Shown here: in pieces, positions 51,545-60,780 of the stretch
Numbering within the stretch: position 1 is the stretch's first letter
How the letters are laid out: each line of letters starts with the position of its first letter
NCBI GenBank assembly: GCA_020435995.1
Contig: JAGQYO010000001.1
Span: 62,001-126,000, forward strand
Direction of reading: 5' to 3'
DNA length: 64,000 bases
Origin: Flavobacteriales bacterium
Lineage (GTDB): Bacteria; Bacteroidota; Bacteroidia; Flavobacteriales_G; Salibacteraceae
Program-made: the position numbers and the translations under genes
The notes under the pieces: generated by a model
Told to the model about the DNA's origin: nothing
Seen by the model: only the letters and a program-made list of their open reading frames with translations
Databases searched by the model: none

Positions 51545-53824
51545 ATGAAAAAAATTGCCATTATAACTTTATTCGCTTGCCTAATTTTAGAGGCGAGTTC
51601 GCAATGCGATACGGCGCTTATCGACCCATTAAATTACAGCCTAATTAAGGAGAGTTCAAAGACAGGGAATAATGATGGGTCACTGGTTTTTGATGGTGAT
51701 AACAACAGCCGATGGAGAACATCAGGCAATGGCCCTCATGAAATTTGGATAGATCTAGGTTCGGTAAACAATGTTACGGGAATGGCTGTTCGCACCAGAT
51801 GGCAAAAGGATGGTAGGGTTTCTTCTTACCAGGTTTTTGTAACAAATGATACGGCAACATGGAGCCTTGGCGAACGATTCGATGTGTTCCACTATGCTAG
51901 CAATCCCAATGAAGACACGGCTTATTTTGGTGGCGTTTCGGGTAGGTATGTAAAATTAATTGCGGAGTCTGAAAAAGGAGATTTACAACTTTCTGAACTT
52001 CGTTTTTTTAGGGATACCTGTGCCAATAATGGAAAAACAAATCAACCTATAAATTTCCCTGAAATCGCCAAAACAACCACAACCGCTCCTACTATTACAT
52101 TGGGTGCGAGTTCTGTTTCTGGCAACCCAATTACCTATACCATTTCATCTGGTCCAGCTACGGTTTCGGGTAATCAGGTTACCCTTACAAAGTCAGCGGG
52201 TGAAGTAAGGGTGAGAGCTACTGCCGCGGCCACGTCATTGTTGTATTCCTCAACAAGAGATATTCAATTTACGGTAGTTGATCTATCAACGTATTTGCCT
52301 ATAGTAACAACCCGGTTGATTGAGGATTTTCCAGTCGAAGTTGTAGATACTTCTTGTTTTTATCCAATTTATATCAATGCAAAAATTGAAGAACCTTCAT
52401 TTCTTTCTATTTCAAAAGTATCGTTGAATATTGATGGCCATGAGGTAAATGCAATTCAGAAAAACGGATTTTACTATTTTGGGTGGCAACCTAAAGAATT
52501 GAAGAGGTACAACATAGAGATTACAGCGCACGGAAGTAATGGGAAAACTACCACAATAACCAGAAATATTGAAGTAAAGGATAAGGCCACAGCTCAAACT
52601 GTTACCGGATTTAAAGATGCTATAATTCAATATGGAACAACTAACAGCAGGGATTTTTATGGAACCTATAAATTTCCACAGCATGTAGGGGTTTATAAGC
52701 AATTATATGCAAAGCTCGAAGTGGAGTGTCCAAATGGAAACTGCGATGATTGGGATAGATGGGCGTATATTGACATCAAAGCTCCAGATGGAAATTGGAT
52801 TCAAATTATAAGATACATTACCCCTTATAATGTTGCTTGCAACCACGAAATCGATTTATCGGATTATGCTTCACTACTTCAAGGAGAAGTTGAGATGCAC
52901 ATTTTTATCGATACATGGGGAACTGGTGGCTGGCAGTTAACCCTCGATGTGGATTACATTTTAGGAAAGCCAACGTACAAATACAGTGTTGTGGATGAAG
53001 TTTGGGATGGGGCTTATGACTTTGGCAACCCTCAAAATCTCCAACCTGTTCCTGATCGCACCTTAGTATTGCACGATGCTACGGCCGCCATGAAACTTTC
53101 ATTATCTACTACTGGACATGGATGGGGAGCTAACAATACGGGAAATGCCGCTGAATTTTATCACGCTAAACACGACATAATGTGGGCGGGAACGAGGATT
53201 TACGAACAAGACTTGTGGCGAAAATGTAATCCAAATCCAGATAATTGTACAGGGCAGCAAGGTACTTGGCAATACGATAGAGCTGGATGGTGTCCTGGTG
53301 CTATTTCACCACCTGATTTTTTTGATTTTGATAATTATGTGGAAAGTGGTACAGCCACCTTGGGTTATAAGTTTCAGGCTTCGTACAAAGATGAATGTCA
53401 CCCCAATAATCCGGCTTGTCAATCGGGGGTTACTTGCGCTGATTGCAATGCGGGTTCTAACCCACAATATTTTGTTGATGGTCACCTCATTTCATATAGC
53501 AACGAGGGTTTGGTTTATGGCGATCCTAGCAACCTTTTAAATACCCAAGAGCATTCACTGGGTGAAGAAGAAGTGGTGCTTCATGTGTTTCCCAACCCAT
53601 CTAAAGGCCGTTTTAAGCTTTCCGTATCGAGTTTTGAAGGTTCCGCGCACCTGGCCATTTTTTCGGTTGATGGGGTTCAACACAGAAGGTTTTTTGTGGA
53701 ATCTGATCGAGATCTAGAAAACCAAGAATTGAATTTAGAGAACCTCCCCTCAGGAATATATTTTATCGAGCTGGTTGTCAATACTGGAAATAGGGTGAGC
53801 CAAAAATTAGTTTTAGAGAAATAA
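51545..53824 (+). CDS. PNGase F-like secreted protein with T9SS sorting domain
   Basis: A 759-residue exported protein. After a signal peptide (to about residue 18), residues 25-155 form a discoidin/F5-8 type C-like domain (DNNSRWRTSGNGPHEIWIDLG, a carbohydrate- or ligand-binding sandwich). A linker with IPFPEI-type Ig-like repeats follows. Residues about 345-530 match the PNGase F fold: CDDWDRWAYIDIKAPDGNW, RYITPYNVACNHEIDLSDYA, HIFIDTWGTGGWQLTLDV and KYSVVDEVW. PNGase F releases N-glycans from asparagine. The C-terminal 75 residues (FPNPSKGRFKLSV) are a T9SS sorting domain. Whether it is an active amidase cannot be decided. The gene stands alone with a terminator after it. Confidence 0.72.
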   Translation: MKKIAIITLFACLILEASSQCDTALIDPLNYSLIKESSKTGNNDGSLVFDGDNNSRWRTSGNGPHEIWIDLGSVNNVTGMAVRTRWQKDGRVSSYQVFVTNDTATWSLGERFDVFHYASNPNEDTAYFGGVSGRYVKLIAESEKGDLQLSELRFFRDTCANNGKTNQPINFPEIAKTTTTAPTITLGASSVSGNPITYTISSGPATVSGNQVTLTKSAGEVRVRATAAATSLLYSSTRDIQFTVVDLSTYLPIVTTRLIEDFPVEVVDTSCFYPIYINAKIEEPSFLSISKVSLNIDGHEVNAIQKNGFYYFGWQPKELKRYNIEITAHGSNGKTTTITRNIEVKDKATAQTVTGFKDAIIQYGTTNSRDFYGTYKFPQHVGVYKQLYAKLEVECPNGNCDDWDRWAYIDIKAPDGNWIQIIRYITPYNVACNHEIDLSDYASLLQGEVEMHIFIDTWGTGGWQLTLDVDYILGKPTYKYSVVDEVWDGAYDFGNPQNLQPVPDRTLVLHDATAAMKLSLSTTGHGWGANNTGNAAEFYHAKHDIMWAGTRIYEQDLWRKCNPNPDNCTGQQGTWQYDRAGWCPGAISPPDFFDFDNYVESGTATLGYKFQASYKDECHPNNPACQSGVTCADCNAGSNPQYFVDGHLISYSNEGLVYGDPSNLLNTQEHSLGEEEVVLHVFPNPSKGRFKLSVSSFEGSAHLAIFSVDGVQHRRFFVESDRDLENQELNLENLPSGIYFIELVVNTGNRVSQKLVLEK

Positions 53825-53854
53825 AAAACCCCAATCTTTCAAAAGGGGTTTTTA
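53825..53854. terminator. Bidirectional rho-independent terminator
   Basis: AAAAACCCC, loop, GGGGTTTTT. It lies between the convergent PNGase F-like and EF-hand genes, 1 bp after one stop and about 22 bp from the other. Confidence 0.85.
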
Positions 53855-53876
53855 AATCTTTCAAATTAAACCCGGC

Positions 53877-54422
53877 CTATAACGAACCGAAGAAATCTTT
53901 GCTCGCATCGTTTTGATCTTCACTCATGTGAAAGTTGTAGTACATGGTATATAACTCATAATGTGAAATAACGCCATCGTTGTTTAAGTCCATTCTCTTG
54001 AAAGCTGCCTCAGCCTCTGCGTCAGAGTTCCTGTAAGACCTAAAGAATGCGGTATAATCCTTTTTAGATAATACCCCATCGTCATCCGAGTCTATTATTG
54101 GAAAAATATCGTCGAAAAACGGCTTGATATAGCGGTAATAACCAACATCATCTTTTAATGCAGCCGTATAGTGCGCGATAAACTCTTCAGCCGAAACCAC
54201 GCCATCCTTGTTATCATCAGCTACATGTATAAGTTTATTCCAGTGAAAAGTGAACGCCTTTCTAAAGTGGCTATCTCGCTCTCCGCCTTTACTCCAGTTA
54301 AACTGCTCTGCAAAATGGTCACAGATACTACTAATATCTCCGAGATCAAGAACGCCATTTTTATTGGCATCGTAGAAATCAAAGACCTTTCTTACTTTTT
54401 TTAGTCTAAAATCGCTTAACAT
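53877..54422 (-). CDS. Four-EF-hand calcium-binding protein (calerythrin/SCP-like)
   Basis: A 181-residue soluble protein with no signal peptide. It has four canonical EF-hand loops: DANKNGVLDLGD (18-29), DDNKDGVVSAEE (69-80), DSDDDGVLSKKD (111-122) and DLNNDGVISHYE (145-156). Each keeps Asp at position 1, Gly at 6 and an acidic residue at 12, so all four should bind calcium. The arrangement resembles calerythrin and sarcoplasmic calcium-binding proteins, cytosolic calcium buffers known from Actinobacteria and invertebrates. Such a complete four-loop protein is uncommon in Bacteroidota as far as I recall. Its target is unknown. It has a separate terminator and no operon partner. Confidence 0.85.
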   Translation of the reverse strand: MLSDFRLKKVRKVFDFYDANKNGVLDLGDISSICDHFAEQFNWSKGGERDSHFRKAFTFHWNKLIHVADDNKDGVVSAEEFIAHYTAALKDDVGYYRYIKPFFDDIFPIIDSDDDGVLSKKDYTAFFRSYRNSDAEAEAAFKRMDLNNDGVISHYELYTMYYNFHMSEDQNDASKDFFGSL

Positions 54423-54643
54423 AATTCATTAAAGTTTTGATTTGAATCCGAAAGGTAATACTAAATCGGTGATTGTTATTCATTTAACGAATATTAGTTT
54501 CTGATAAGGTACTAACGGTAGGCGTCTAAGGGTATATGCGTGAGAGTCCACACATGTAAATGTTTAAAAACCAAGAAACCTAACCGAGATGGTATCTAGC
54601 GTCCCTCTATTTTTACTGCTAATAGAAAAATCGCATATCAAAA

Positions 54644-55483
54644 ATGAAAAAACTCATTTTGTTTTTAATCATTGGATCTGGTTTTAGCTCATGGGCCCAG
54701 GAGGATGAAACCATGAGAATATTAGAAACAGATCGCTCCAAATTAATGGGAGACACACTTTGGACACCACACGACCAGCCGACCCTAATGATAGTTCCAT
54801 TTGAACCCATCATGTACAAATCGCAAATTGACCGCTCTATCGGAGCCGTAGACGGAACCAACTTTGACCAGATTCGTGAAAACTTCAGACGTGGTTTAGA
54901 TAACTTGCTTTACATCGAAACCGATCAGCAATATTCAGTAATAAAATTACTGGGGGATGATGCTGAAAAAAAAGTTGATTTATTTAAAATATATGCTTCA
55001 AGTGCCCCCGAATATCGAATATTACCAAAAGAAAAGGCGCCGCCTAAAAAAGTAAAACTAAACTTCTTGAACAAGGCGGAAGAAGATAAACCAAAGAAGG
55101 CTCACGGAACAAAGATGGAGTCGGGTCAAATAAAATCAGAAAATGATGGCGAAGAGCGTTTTATGGCCAGAGCCATTAGAGACTCTTCTATATTCGATAT
55201 TATGTACGAGAAATATGGAACCGTACTCTATTTGTTTATCAACCAATTTGATCTTGGGCCAATGCCTGGCCTCGACTATCGATCGTTTGAGTCGGAAGAA
55301 TACCAGCGCGAAATCAAAATACATTACTCTATTTATACCCATAAAAAAGAAATCTACTCCGGTGTCTCTAAGGCTTGGTTTTCTTCTACCTTGAACAGTC
55401 AGAAGGATATTATATTACAAGCTATGCCCGCATTATCGTCCGAGATTGCTAAAAACTTACCTGTGTTAATTTCTGAACAATAG
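54644..55483 (+). CDS. Exported conserved hypothetical protein
   Basis: A 279-residue protein with an N-terminal signal peptide ending near SSWAQ (residue 19), so it is exported to the periplasm or outside. A segment around residues 45-90 (MIVPFEPIMYKSQIDRSI, RENFRRGLDNLLYIE) looks well conserved in character and is followed by a Lys-rich linker and a second folded region. I do not recognise the family. No lipobox, transmembrane helix or catalytic motif is visible. It is preceded by a 221-bp gap with no clear regulatory signal and followed by an aldehyde dehydrogenase. Confidence 0.6.
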   Translation: MKKLILFLIIGSGFSSWAQEDETMRILETDRSKLMGDTLWTPHDQPTLMIVPFEPIMYKSQIDRSIGAVDGTNFDQIRENFRRGLDNLLYIETDQQYSVIKLLGDDAEKKVDLFKIYASSAPEYRILPKEKAPPKKVKLNFLNKAEEDKPKKAHGTKMESGQIKSENDGEERFMARAIRDSSIFDIMYEKYGTVLYLFINQFDLGPMPGLDYRSFESEEYQREIKIHYSIYTHKKEIYSGVSKAWFSSTLNSQKDIILQAMPALSSEIAKNLPVLISEQ

Positions 55484-55630
55484 AAACCGAGCTTATTTAT
55501 ATTGCTGGGCGGAAAACTCCACTAAGATTAACTAATAATAAGGCCATGTACTGTATTTGCTTTGGTACTTTTGCTCCACCAAAAAACAAAATTGAAAGCT
55601 AGGTTCCTAGCTAATGATAAACATTTCAAT

Positions 55631-57166
55631 ATGAGTGATTTAAAATCTGTTTTAACATCCTTAGGGATTCAAGAAAAAAATGAAGGCACGTCAACAGGAA
55701 AAAATTGGCTTAAATCCAAGGACTATTTGGATTCGGTTTCGCCAATTGATGGCTCCTTGATCGGACGTGTAGGTGTTACGAGCAAAGAAGATTATGAAAA
55801 AGTAATGGCTACGGCTCAGGAGGCCTTTAAAATTTGGCGTGAGGTGCCGGCTCCAAAACGCGGTGAAATTGTTAGGCAATTTGGCGATAAGTTGAGAAAA
55901 CACAAAAGCGCGTTGGGTAAATTGGTGACCTATGAGATGGGCAAATCTTATCAAGAAGGATTGGGCGAGGTTCAGGAAATGATTGACATCTGTGACTTTG
56001 CGGTAGGCTTGTCTCGCCAGCTTTACGGTTTAACCATGCCGTCCGAAAGACCAGGCCATAGAATGTATGAGCAGTGGCATCCCATTGGTGTGGTAGGCAT
56101 TATTTCTGCCTTTAATTTTCCAGTTGCCGTATGGTGTTGGAATAGCGCATTAGCTTGGGTTAGCGGCGATGTATGTGTGTGGAAGGGAAGCGAGAAAACA
56201 CCGCTTTGCTCTATTGCTTGTCAGCATATTTTTGAGGAGGTTTTGGTCGAGAACAATTTGCCGGAAGGAATTAGTTGTATTGTGAATGGTAACTACGAGG
56301 TTGGCGAATACATGACCAAGGATACCAGAATTCCTTTGGTTTCGGCTACTGGTTCCATTCGAATGGGCAAAATAGTAGGTACTGAAGTAGCTCAAAGGTT
56401 GGGGAAAACATTGTTGGAACTGGGAGGTAACAATGCCATAATTATTACGCCTGATGCTGATTTGAAAATGACCATCATAGGTGCGGTTTTCGGTGCAGTT
56501 GGTACTGCGGGTCAGCGTTGTACCAGTACCCGTAGGTTAATTGTTCACGAAGATGTGTATGATGAGGTAAAGGAAAAACTGAGTGCTGCTTATGGTCAAA
56601 TTAAGATTGGAAACCCACTTAATGAAGAAAACCACATGGGGCCACTTATTGATCATCAATCAGTTAGTGCTTATTGCAAAGCGCTTGAAGAAGTGAAAAA
56701 GGAAGGAGGCTCCTTTGTAGTAGAGGGTGGTGTACTATCTGGTAAGGGCTATGAAAGTGGTAATTATGTGAAACCAGCAATTGCGGAGGTTCAAAACCAT
56801 TTTAAAATAGTTCAAGAAGAGACCTTTGCCCCTATTCTTTATTTGATGAAGTACAAAACAATTGACCAAGCAATTGATTTACAAAATGGAGTAAAGCAAG
56901 GCTTGTCATCGGCAATAATGACCAACAATATGAGAGAGGCTGAGCGTTTTCTTTCCTATAAAGGATCGGATTGTGGTATCGCTAATGTGAATATTGGGAC
57001 CAGCGGCGCTGAAATTGGTGGTGCTTTTGGAGGAGAAAAGGAAACAGGAGGTGGTCGAGAGTCTGGTTCTGATGCTTGGAAAATATACATGAGAAGGCAA
57101 ACGAATACAATTAATTATTCAGATTCGCTACCTCTAGCTCAAGGGATAAAGTTCGATTTTAACTAA
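55631..57166 (+). CDS. Aldehyde dehydrogenase, ALDH7 (antiquitin) type
   Basis: Cytoplasmic NAD(P)-dependent aldehyde dehydrogenase of 511 residues. The cofactor/active-site pattern includes GIISAFNFPVAVWCWNSALA, the Glu in LLELGGNNAII, the catalytic Cys in GTAGQRCTSTRR, and GAEIGGAFGGEKETGGGRE near the C-terminus, a region characteristic of ALDH7A1 (alpha-aminoadipic semialdehyde dehydrogenase). This suggests a role in lysine breakdown, converting aminoadipate semialdehyde to aminoadipate, though related semialdehydes are possible. ATG 55631 is chosen over an upstream in-frame codon because the longer leader is not part of the fold. Confidence 0.9.
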   Translation: MSDLKSVLTSLGIQEKNEGTSTGKNWLKSKDYLDSVSPIDGSLIGRVGVTSKEDYEKVMATAQEAFKIWREVPAPKRGEIVRQFGDKLRKHKSALGKLVTYEMGKSYQEGLGEVQEMIDICDFAVGLSRQLYGLTMPSERPGHRMYEQWHPIGVVGIISAFNFPVAVWCWNSALAWVSGDVCVWKGSEKTPLCSIACQHIFEEVLVENNLPEGISCIVNGNYEVGEYMTKDTRIPLVSATGSIRMGKIVGTEVAQRLGKTLLELGGNNAIIITPDADLKMTIIGAVFGAVGTAGQRCTSTRRLIVHEDVYDEVKEKLSAAYGQIKIGNPLNEENHMGPLIDHQSVSAYCKALEEVKKEGGSFVVEGGVLSGKGYESGNYVKPAIAEVQNHFKIVQEETFAPILYLMKYKTIDQAIDLQNGVKQGLSSAIMTNNMREAERFLSYKGSDCGIANVNIGTSGAEIGGAFGGEKETGGGRESGSDAWKIYMRRQTNTINYSDSLPLAQGIKFDFN

Positions 57167-57178
57167 ACGAGAGGGCAT

Positions 57179-58636
57179 TTAAAACCCGAACCGAAGCGAG
57201 CTTCGTACGCCGTAAGAAGTATAGTTATAGTTGAGTTTAGATTCTTGTTTAAAAGGACCGTTTAATGCGTGAATGATGGTTGGGTTGATCGAGAATGCTA
57301 AACGAGGTGTTATCTGATATCCAAACCCAGCTTCAAGGTTGTACTTTAAAGTTACGGGGTTAAGTTTATCCTTTTCTACCAAACCTTTCAAGGCGCCGGT
57401 TTCCTCATCAAAAACGTTTCCAGAGAATTTAGCTAATATACCGATTGATATACCTGTATTAAGTTCAACAAAAAACTTTTTGAACTGAATTTGATATCCG
57501 GCCATCACAGGCACTTGTAAATATTGAAGTTGGTAAGCTGCTTTTTCCTCATGTGTAATTTTTTTTGTTTGTACAGTCAGACTTGTGTCATAAACTGTTT
57601 TCCACAGAGTGTCTACTTGGTAAACTGAGTTTACGATTTGCAGCCGTTGTTTTCCACCAACCTCATTAATGCCATATTCGTGCTTTACAAAGGTGCTATC
57701 AAAGCCATTAGATTCATAGCGAGAATTGACTGTTGACGAAACCTCATCAAATGATTCTGTGTATTTCGCTATGTAGGTCTGGTTGAGGGTATTTAATTGA
57801 ATACCAGTATAAAATCGTAAATTATTAGTTTGATAGCCAATGTTTAAACCAATTTCAGATTCGCTTTGACTGGTTATTTCTACCAAAAGATCTTTAAAGT
57901 TACCGCTGGTTTGCAAATCATTTAGTCCATCGGAATCTATGTAGTGATACCCACCCACCAAATCAACAAATACCCTGCTGAGGTTCGCTTTTGGTACCGT
58001 GTGGTTAAATTCCGTCGAGTATTCTTTACTGAATCCATTCATATCTGCCAGCACCATAGATGCAAGTGGCAATTGTTTTAGCTGTTCATTTTCTGCGCCT
58101 ATTTCTTCCTTATTAATCTTTGAATCAATACCTATGTTGTCACGTTTTTTGGTTGTTTCGCTCTTAGCTAGTTCGGGATTTAGATTAGAATTTTCTTTCT
58201 GATAATTGCTCGGTGAGTTGCTTTGCTTGATCTGAGTAGTTTGGCGATCACCAACACTTTTTAATTCAGAATTTTCGTGTTCGTGTTCTGTTTTTTGATT
58301 CATAAAAACCTCAGGAGCAAGCTCCAGGGTGCTGTTATTTTTAAGTTTTTGGGTTTCTTGGGCTGTTTCTTTTGTTAGTAATTGTTTATTTACTTGGTGA
58401 ACAACCGCTATTTGTTCCTTTCCTGAGTCATTAAGAAATAAAGCACCCAGTCCAACCATTCCTGCTGTGGCAACTGCGGCAAGGCCAACCTTAGCACTTG
58501 TAGATGAAAGAAGTGCTTTAAAGCCACTGGGTGCAGGAGGGAGTCCAGCCTCAAAACGAGTCCAGTATTCTTCTTTAAAGGGAATATCCTTTTTGGAAAA
58601 TGCCCGGTTAAATAGGTCATCAATCGGGTCGATCAT
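57179..58636 (-). CDS. Dual-membrane anti-sigma factor with C-terminal outer-membrane beta-barrel
   Basis: A 485-residue protein. The N-terminal 45 residues (MIDPIDDLFNRAFSKKDIPF) form a cytoplasmic anti-sigma-type segment, then one helix (about 48-68, VGLAAVATAGMVGLGALFL) crosses the inner membrane. A 150-residue Gln/Asn/Lys/Glu-rich, disordered-looking linker follows, then a C-terminal beta-barrel (about 225-485) ending in aromatic SLRFGF as OM proteins do. This matches the Bacteroidota family in which an anti-sigma factor spans both membranes (the Dma proteins of Bacteroides thetaiotaomicron, linked to vesiculation, as I recall). Its ATG overlaps the ECF sigma gene stop by 4 bp, so the two are a sigma/anti-sigma pair. 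Confidence 0.8.
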   Translation of the reverse strand: MIDPIDDLFNRAFSKKDIPFKEEYWTRFEAGLPPAPSGFKALLSSTSAKVGLAAVATAGMVGLGALFLNDSGKEQIAVVHQVNKQLLTKETAQETQKLKNNSTLELAPEVFMNQKTEHEHENSELKSVGDRQTTQIKQSNSPSNYQKENSNLNPELAKSETTKKRDNIGIDSKINKEEIGAENEQLKQLPLASMVLADMNGFSKEYSTEFNHTVPKANLSRVFVDLVGGYHYIDSDGLNDLQTSGNFKDLLVEITSQSESEIGLNIGYQTNNLRFYTGIQLNTLNQTYIAKYTESFDEVSSTVNSRYESNGFDSTFVKHEYGINEVGGKQRLQIVNSVYQVDTLWKTVYDTSLTVQTKKITHEEKAAYQLQYLQVPVMAGYQIQFKKFFVELNTGISIGILAKFSGNVFDEETGALKGLVEKDKLNPVTLKYNLEAGFGYQITPRLAFSINPTIIHALNGPFKQESKLNYNYTSYGVRSSLRFGF

Positions 58637-59214
58637 GAGGCGTTACTTCTAACTATATTGTACTTTTCTTTAAGGAGGGCTTTGAGGATTTTTCTTGCGT
58701 TGTTCAAATGCCACTTGCTTGTGCCTTCCGAAATACCCAAAATGCTACCAATTTCCATGTGATTATACCCCTCAAGTACATAGAGTTGAAATACTTCTTG
58801 CGAACTATTGGGAAGCTTATCTAGAAGCGCCCTTAAGCTCTCCATAGAAATTCTGGGCACCGCTACTTCGTTGTCTCCATGTTGGTAGAGTGGTAGGTAA
58901 TAATCCATTGGCACATTAGGGTCGAACAGCAGAAACTCTGGGTTTCGTTTGTTTTTTCGGTATTCATTGATACAACAATTAATGGTGATTCTTTTTGCCC
59001 ATGGTTCAAAGGGTACGTGTGGTTTAAGCTCAGGTAGGTTATGAAGTATTTTTAAAAATGCATCGTTTAGAATGGCAATTCCATCTTCCTGGTTGTTTTT
59101 ATAGCGCATGCAAATACCCATAAGTGGAGAAAAGCAAGCTTTGTAAAGGTCATGTTGCGCCCTTCGATCGCCTTTGCTGCATTTTTGAATAAGTGCTGGA
59201 TCTATTTTCATCAA
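58633..59214 (-). CDS. ECF-family RNA polymerase sigma factor
   Basis: A 193-residue sigma-70-type factor of the ECF group. Region 2 occupies about residues 20-95 (for example DGIAILNDAFLKILHNL and FEPWAKRITINCCINEYRK) and region 4 about 125-185 (LPNSSQEVFQLYVLEGYNHMEIGSILGISEGTSKWHL). It should redirect RNA polymerase to stress-type promoters. Its stop overlaps the next gene, a dual-membrane anti-sigma factor, and its start lies only 8 bp after the upstream T9SS cargo gene. The three are probably one operon. Starts at residues 1 and 2 (both Met) are equivalent. Confidence 0.92.
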   Translation of the reverse strand: MMKIDPALIQKCSKGDRRAQHDLYKACFSPLMGICMRYKNNQEDGIAILNDAFLKILHNLPELKPHVPFEPWAKRITINCCINEYRKNKRNPEFLLFDPNVPMDYYLPLYQHGDNEVAVPRISMESLRALLDKLPNSSQEVFQLYVLEGYNHMEIGSILGISEGTSKWHLNNARKILKALLKEKYNIVRSNAS

Positions 59215-59222
59215 ACGACCTT

Positions 59223-60716
59223 CTAGTTTTTAATGAGCCTTTTATTGATCAAACCTGCTTCTGTTTGAATTTCAATTATATATACGCCATTTACCCACTC
59301 ATGGGTTGGGATATCACACAAATTTGAGCAATTACTCAACACATAAACTGTTTTTCCCCTAAAATCTATCACTTTAATTTGTAAAAGCTCATTTTCACTT
59401 GAAATGTTGAGCCTTTGGCTAAATGGGTTTGGGTACACCGAGAGAAGCGACTCTCCTTGGTCGGGTAGAGGTTCAACAGACGTGAACGACCCGACATGAA
59501 CGCCCTCGTTGTTTACCATAAAGGATTCTGCGTTTTTTGTTTCGCCGTCGGTTTCTAATACAACAATCGCGGATTCACTTGGAAGACCGATTACATCCAG
59601 GTCGAGTCTGTAAATCCCTAAAGGTAAATTAGAAAAAGAAAAGTCGCCGTTTGCTGTTAAGTTGGTGCTCGAAAGTAGCTTGCCATCTTGGTTAGAGAGT
59701 ACTACTGAAAAATCTGTAGGTATTTTATTTCCGTTAAAATTAATATCAAAGATTCCCTTCCCTTTAATTGTACAATTTCCACTAAGATAAGCCTGATCCT
59801 TTAGTACAATATTTTTATCAATTATTGTTTGCTCTTTTACTTCTATAAGCTCGCTCTCTTCCCAGGTTTCCCCACCGCCATAATAACCCGATATAGCTTG
59901 TGTCACTTGAGAAACCGGAGTGGCTTTAACTATGAAATGGCCCGACGAAGGTGCCTTCAGCTGATATCTTCCATAGTATCCACAAAAAGTGGAATCTACT
60001 TTCTGAATGTCATTATTGTCCACATCGATTTTATACAAATCCAATCGGACTTCTTCTACCCCAAATGAAGTATTAGGTTTGGAAACAAAGCCAACTACCT
60101 GAAGTAAGTTTTCGCTTGAACAATAATTTACATCTACATGGAGGGTGTCCTTAGGGTTGAATCTAATTTTTTTTGAAATAGGGTATCCGTTGCAGTTGAT
60201 ATAGGAAATTCTCGCGGTTCCCCAGTACCTAGTTGGCGACGGAAGGATTAAATTAAACCGCCCTGCTGAATTTGAAACTACAGGGTGAACAGTATTTTCG
60301 CCTACAAATGAAACGTCCATTCTTATATCCGCAATAGGACGCCCTCCCCCTGTAACTTCCCCTTTAATCACCAATGTGTCGGGAGGCTCACAGCTAGAAA
60401 AGTCGGCTACCACGTATGAAAGACCAGGGAAGTAATACACTAACTTACGAAGCGTGTTGCCATTACAGTCGCTCGTGGAAATTGAAAAAACAGTAGATAC
60501 GGTTGGTGTTTTGAGGTAATAATTGTAGCGGCCAAAATAGTTCGTTCTAATTGTGGTATCCGAAATGCCACCGCCAGCTATAGTTACATCTTTCCATGGT
60601 ACAGCGGTACCATATTCTACTACCGTTCCTTTAATCAAGATATATCCCGCTTGAACCGATAGGGACAGAAAAAGACCTACGAAAATGAGAAGACTTTTAT
60701 AGAAATGGAACTTCAT
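59223..60716 (-). CDS. T9SS cargo with carboxypeptidase-regulatory-type domains
   Basis: A 497-residue exported protein with a signal peptide ending near SVQA (residue 23). The mature chain is built of several beta-sandwich units of the carboxypeptidase-regulatory (CarboxypepD_reg) type, with repeats starting IKGTVVEYG, IKGEVTGGGRPIADIRMD and VVGFVSKPNTSFGVEEVRLD. It ends with a T9SS sorting domain (VYPNPFSQRLNI and WVNGVYIIEIQT). It lies 8 bp upstream of an ECF sigma gene, so it is transcribed with the regulator. It may be the regulated product of the sigma factor or a ligand of the signalling system; that is inference. Confidence 0.78.
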   Translation of the reverse strand: MKFHFYKSLLIFVGLFLSLSVQAGYILIKGTVVEYGTAVPWKDVTIAGGGISDTTIRTNYFGRYNYYLKTPTVSTVFSISTSDCNGNTLRKLVYYFPGLSYVVADFSSCEPPDTLVIKGEVTGGGRPIADIRMDVSFVGENTVHPVVSNSAGRFNLILPSPTRYWGTARISYINCNGYPISKKIRFNPKDTLHVDVNYCSSENLLQVVGFVSKPNTSFGVEEVRLDLYKIDVDNNDIQKVDSTFCGYYGRYQLKAPSSGHFIVKATPVSQVTQAISGYYGGGETWEESELIEVKEQTIIDKNIVLKDQAYLSGNCTIKGKGIFDINFNGNKIPTDFSVVLSNQDGKLLSSTNLTANGDFSFSNLPLGIYRLDLDVIGLPSESAIVVLETDGETKNAESFMVNNEGVHVGSFTSVEPLPDQGESLLSVYPNPFSQRLNISSENELLQIKVIDFRGKTVYVLSNCSNLCDIPTHEWVNGVYIIEIQTEAGLINKRLIKN

Positions 60717-60780
60717 AGATTATGGAAATCTTTGTTGCGCATTCTATAACGTATGTTATGGGGATGGGTTGGTAGTCCAG

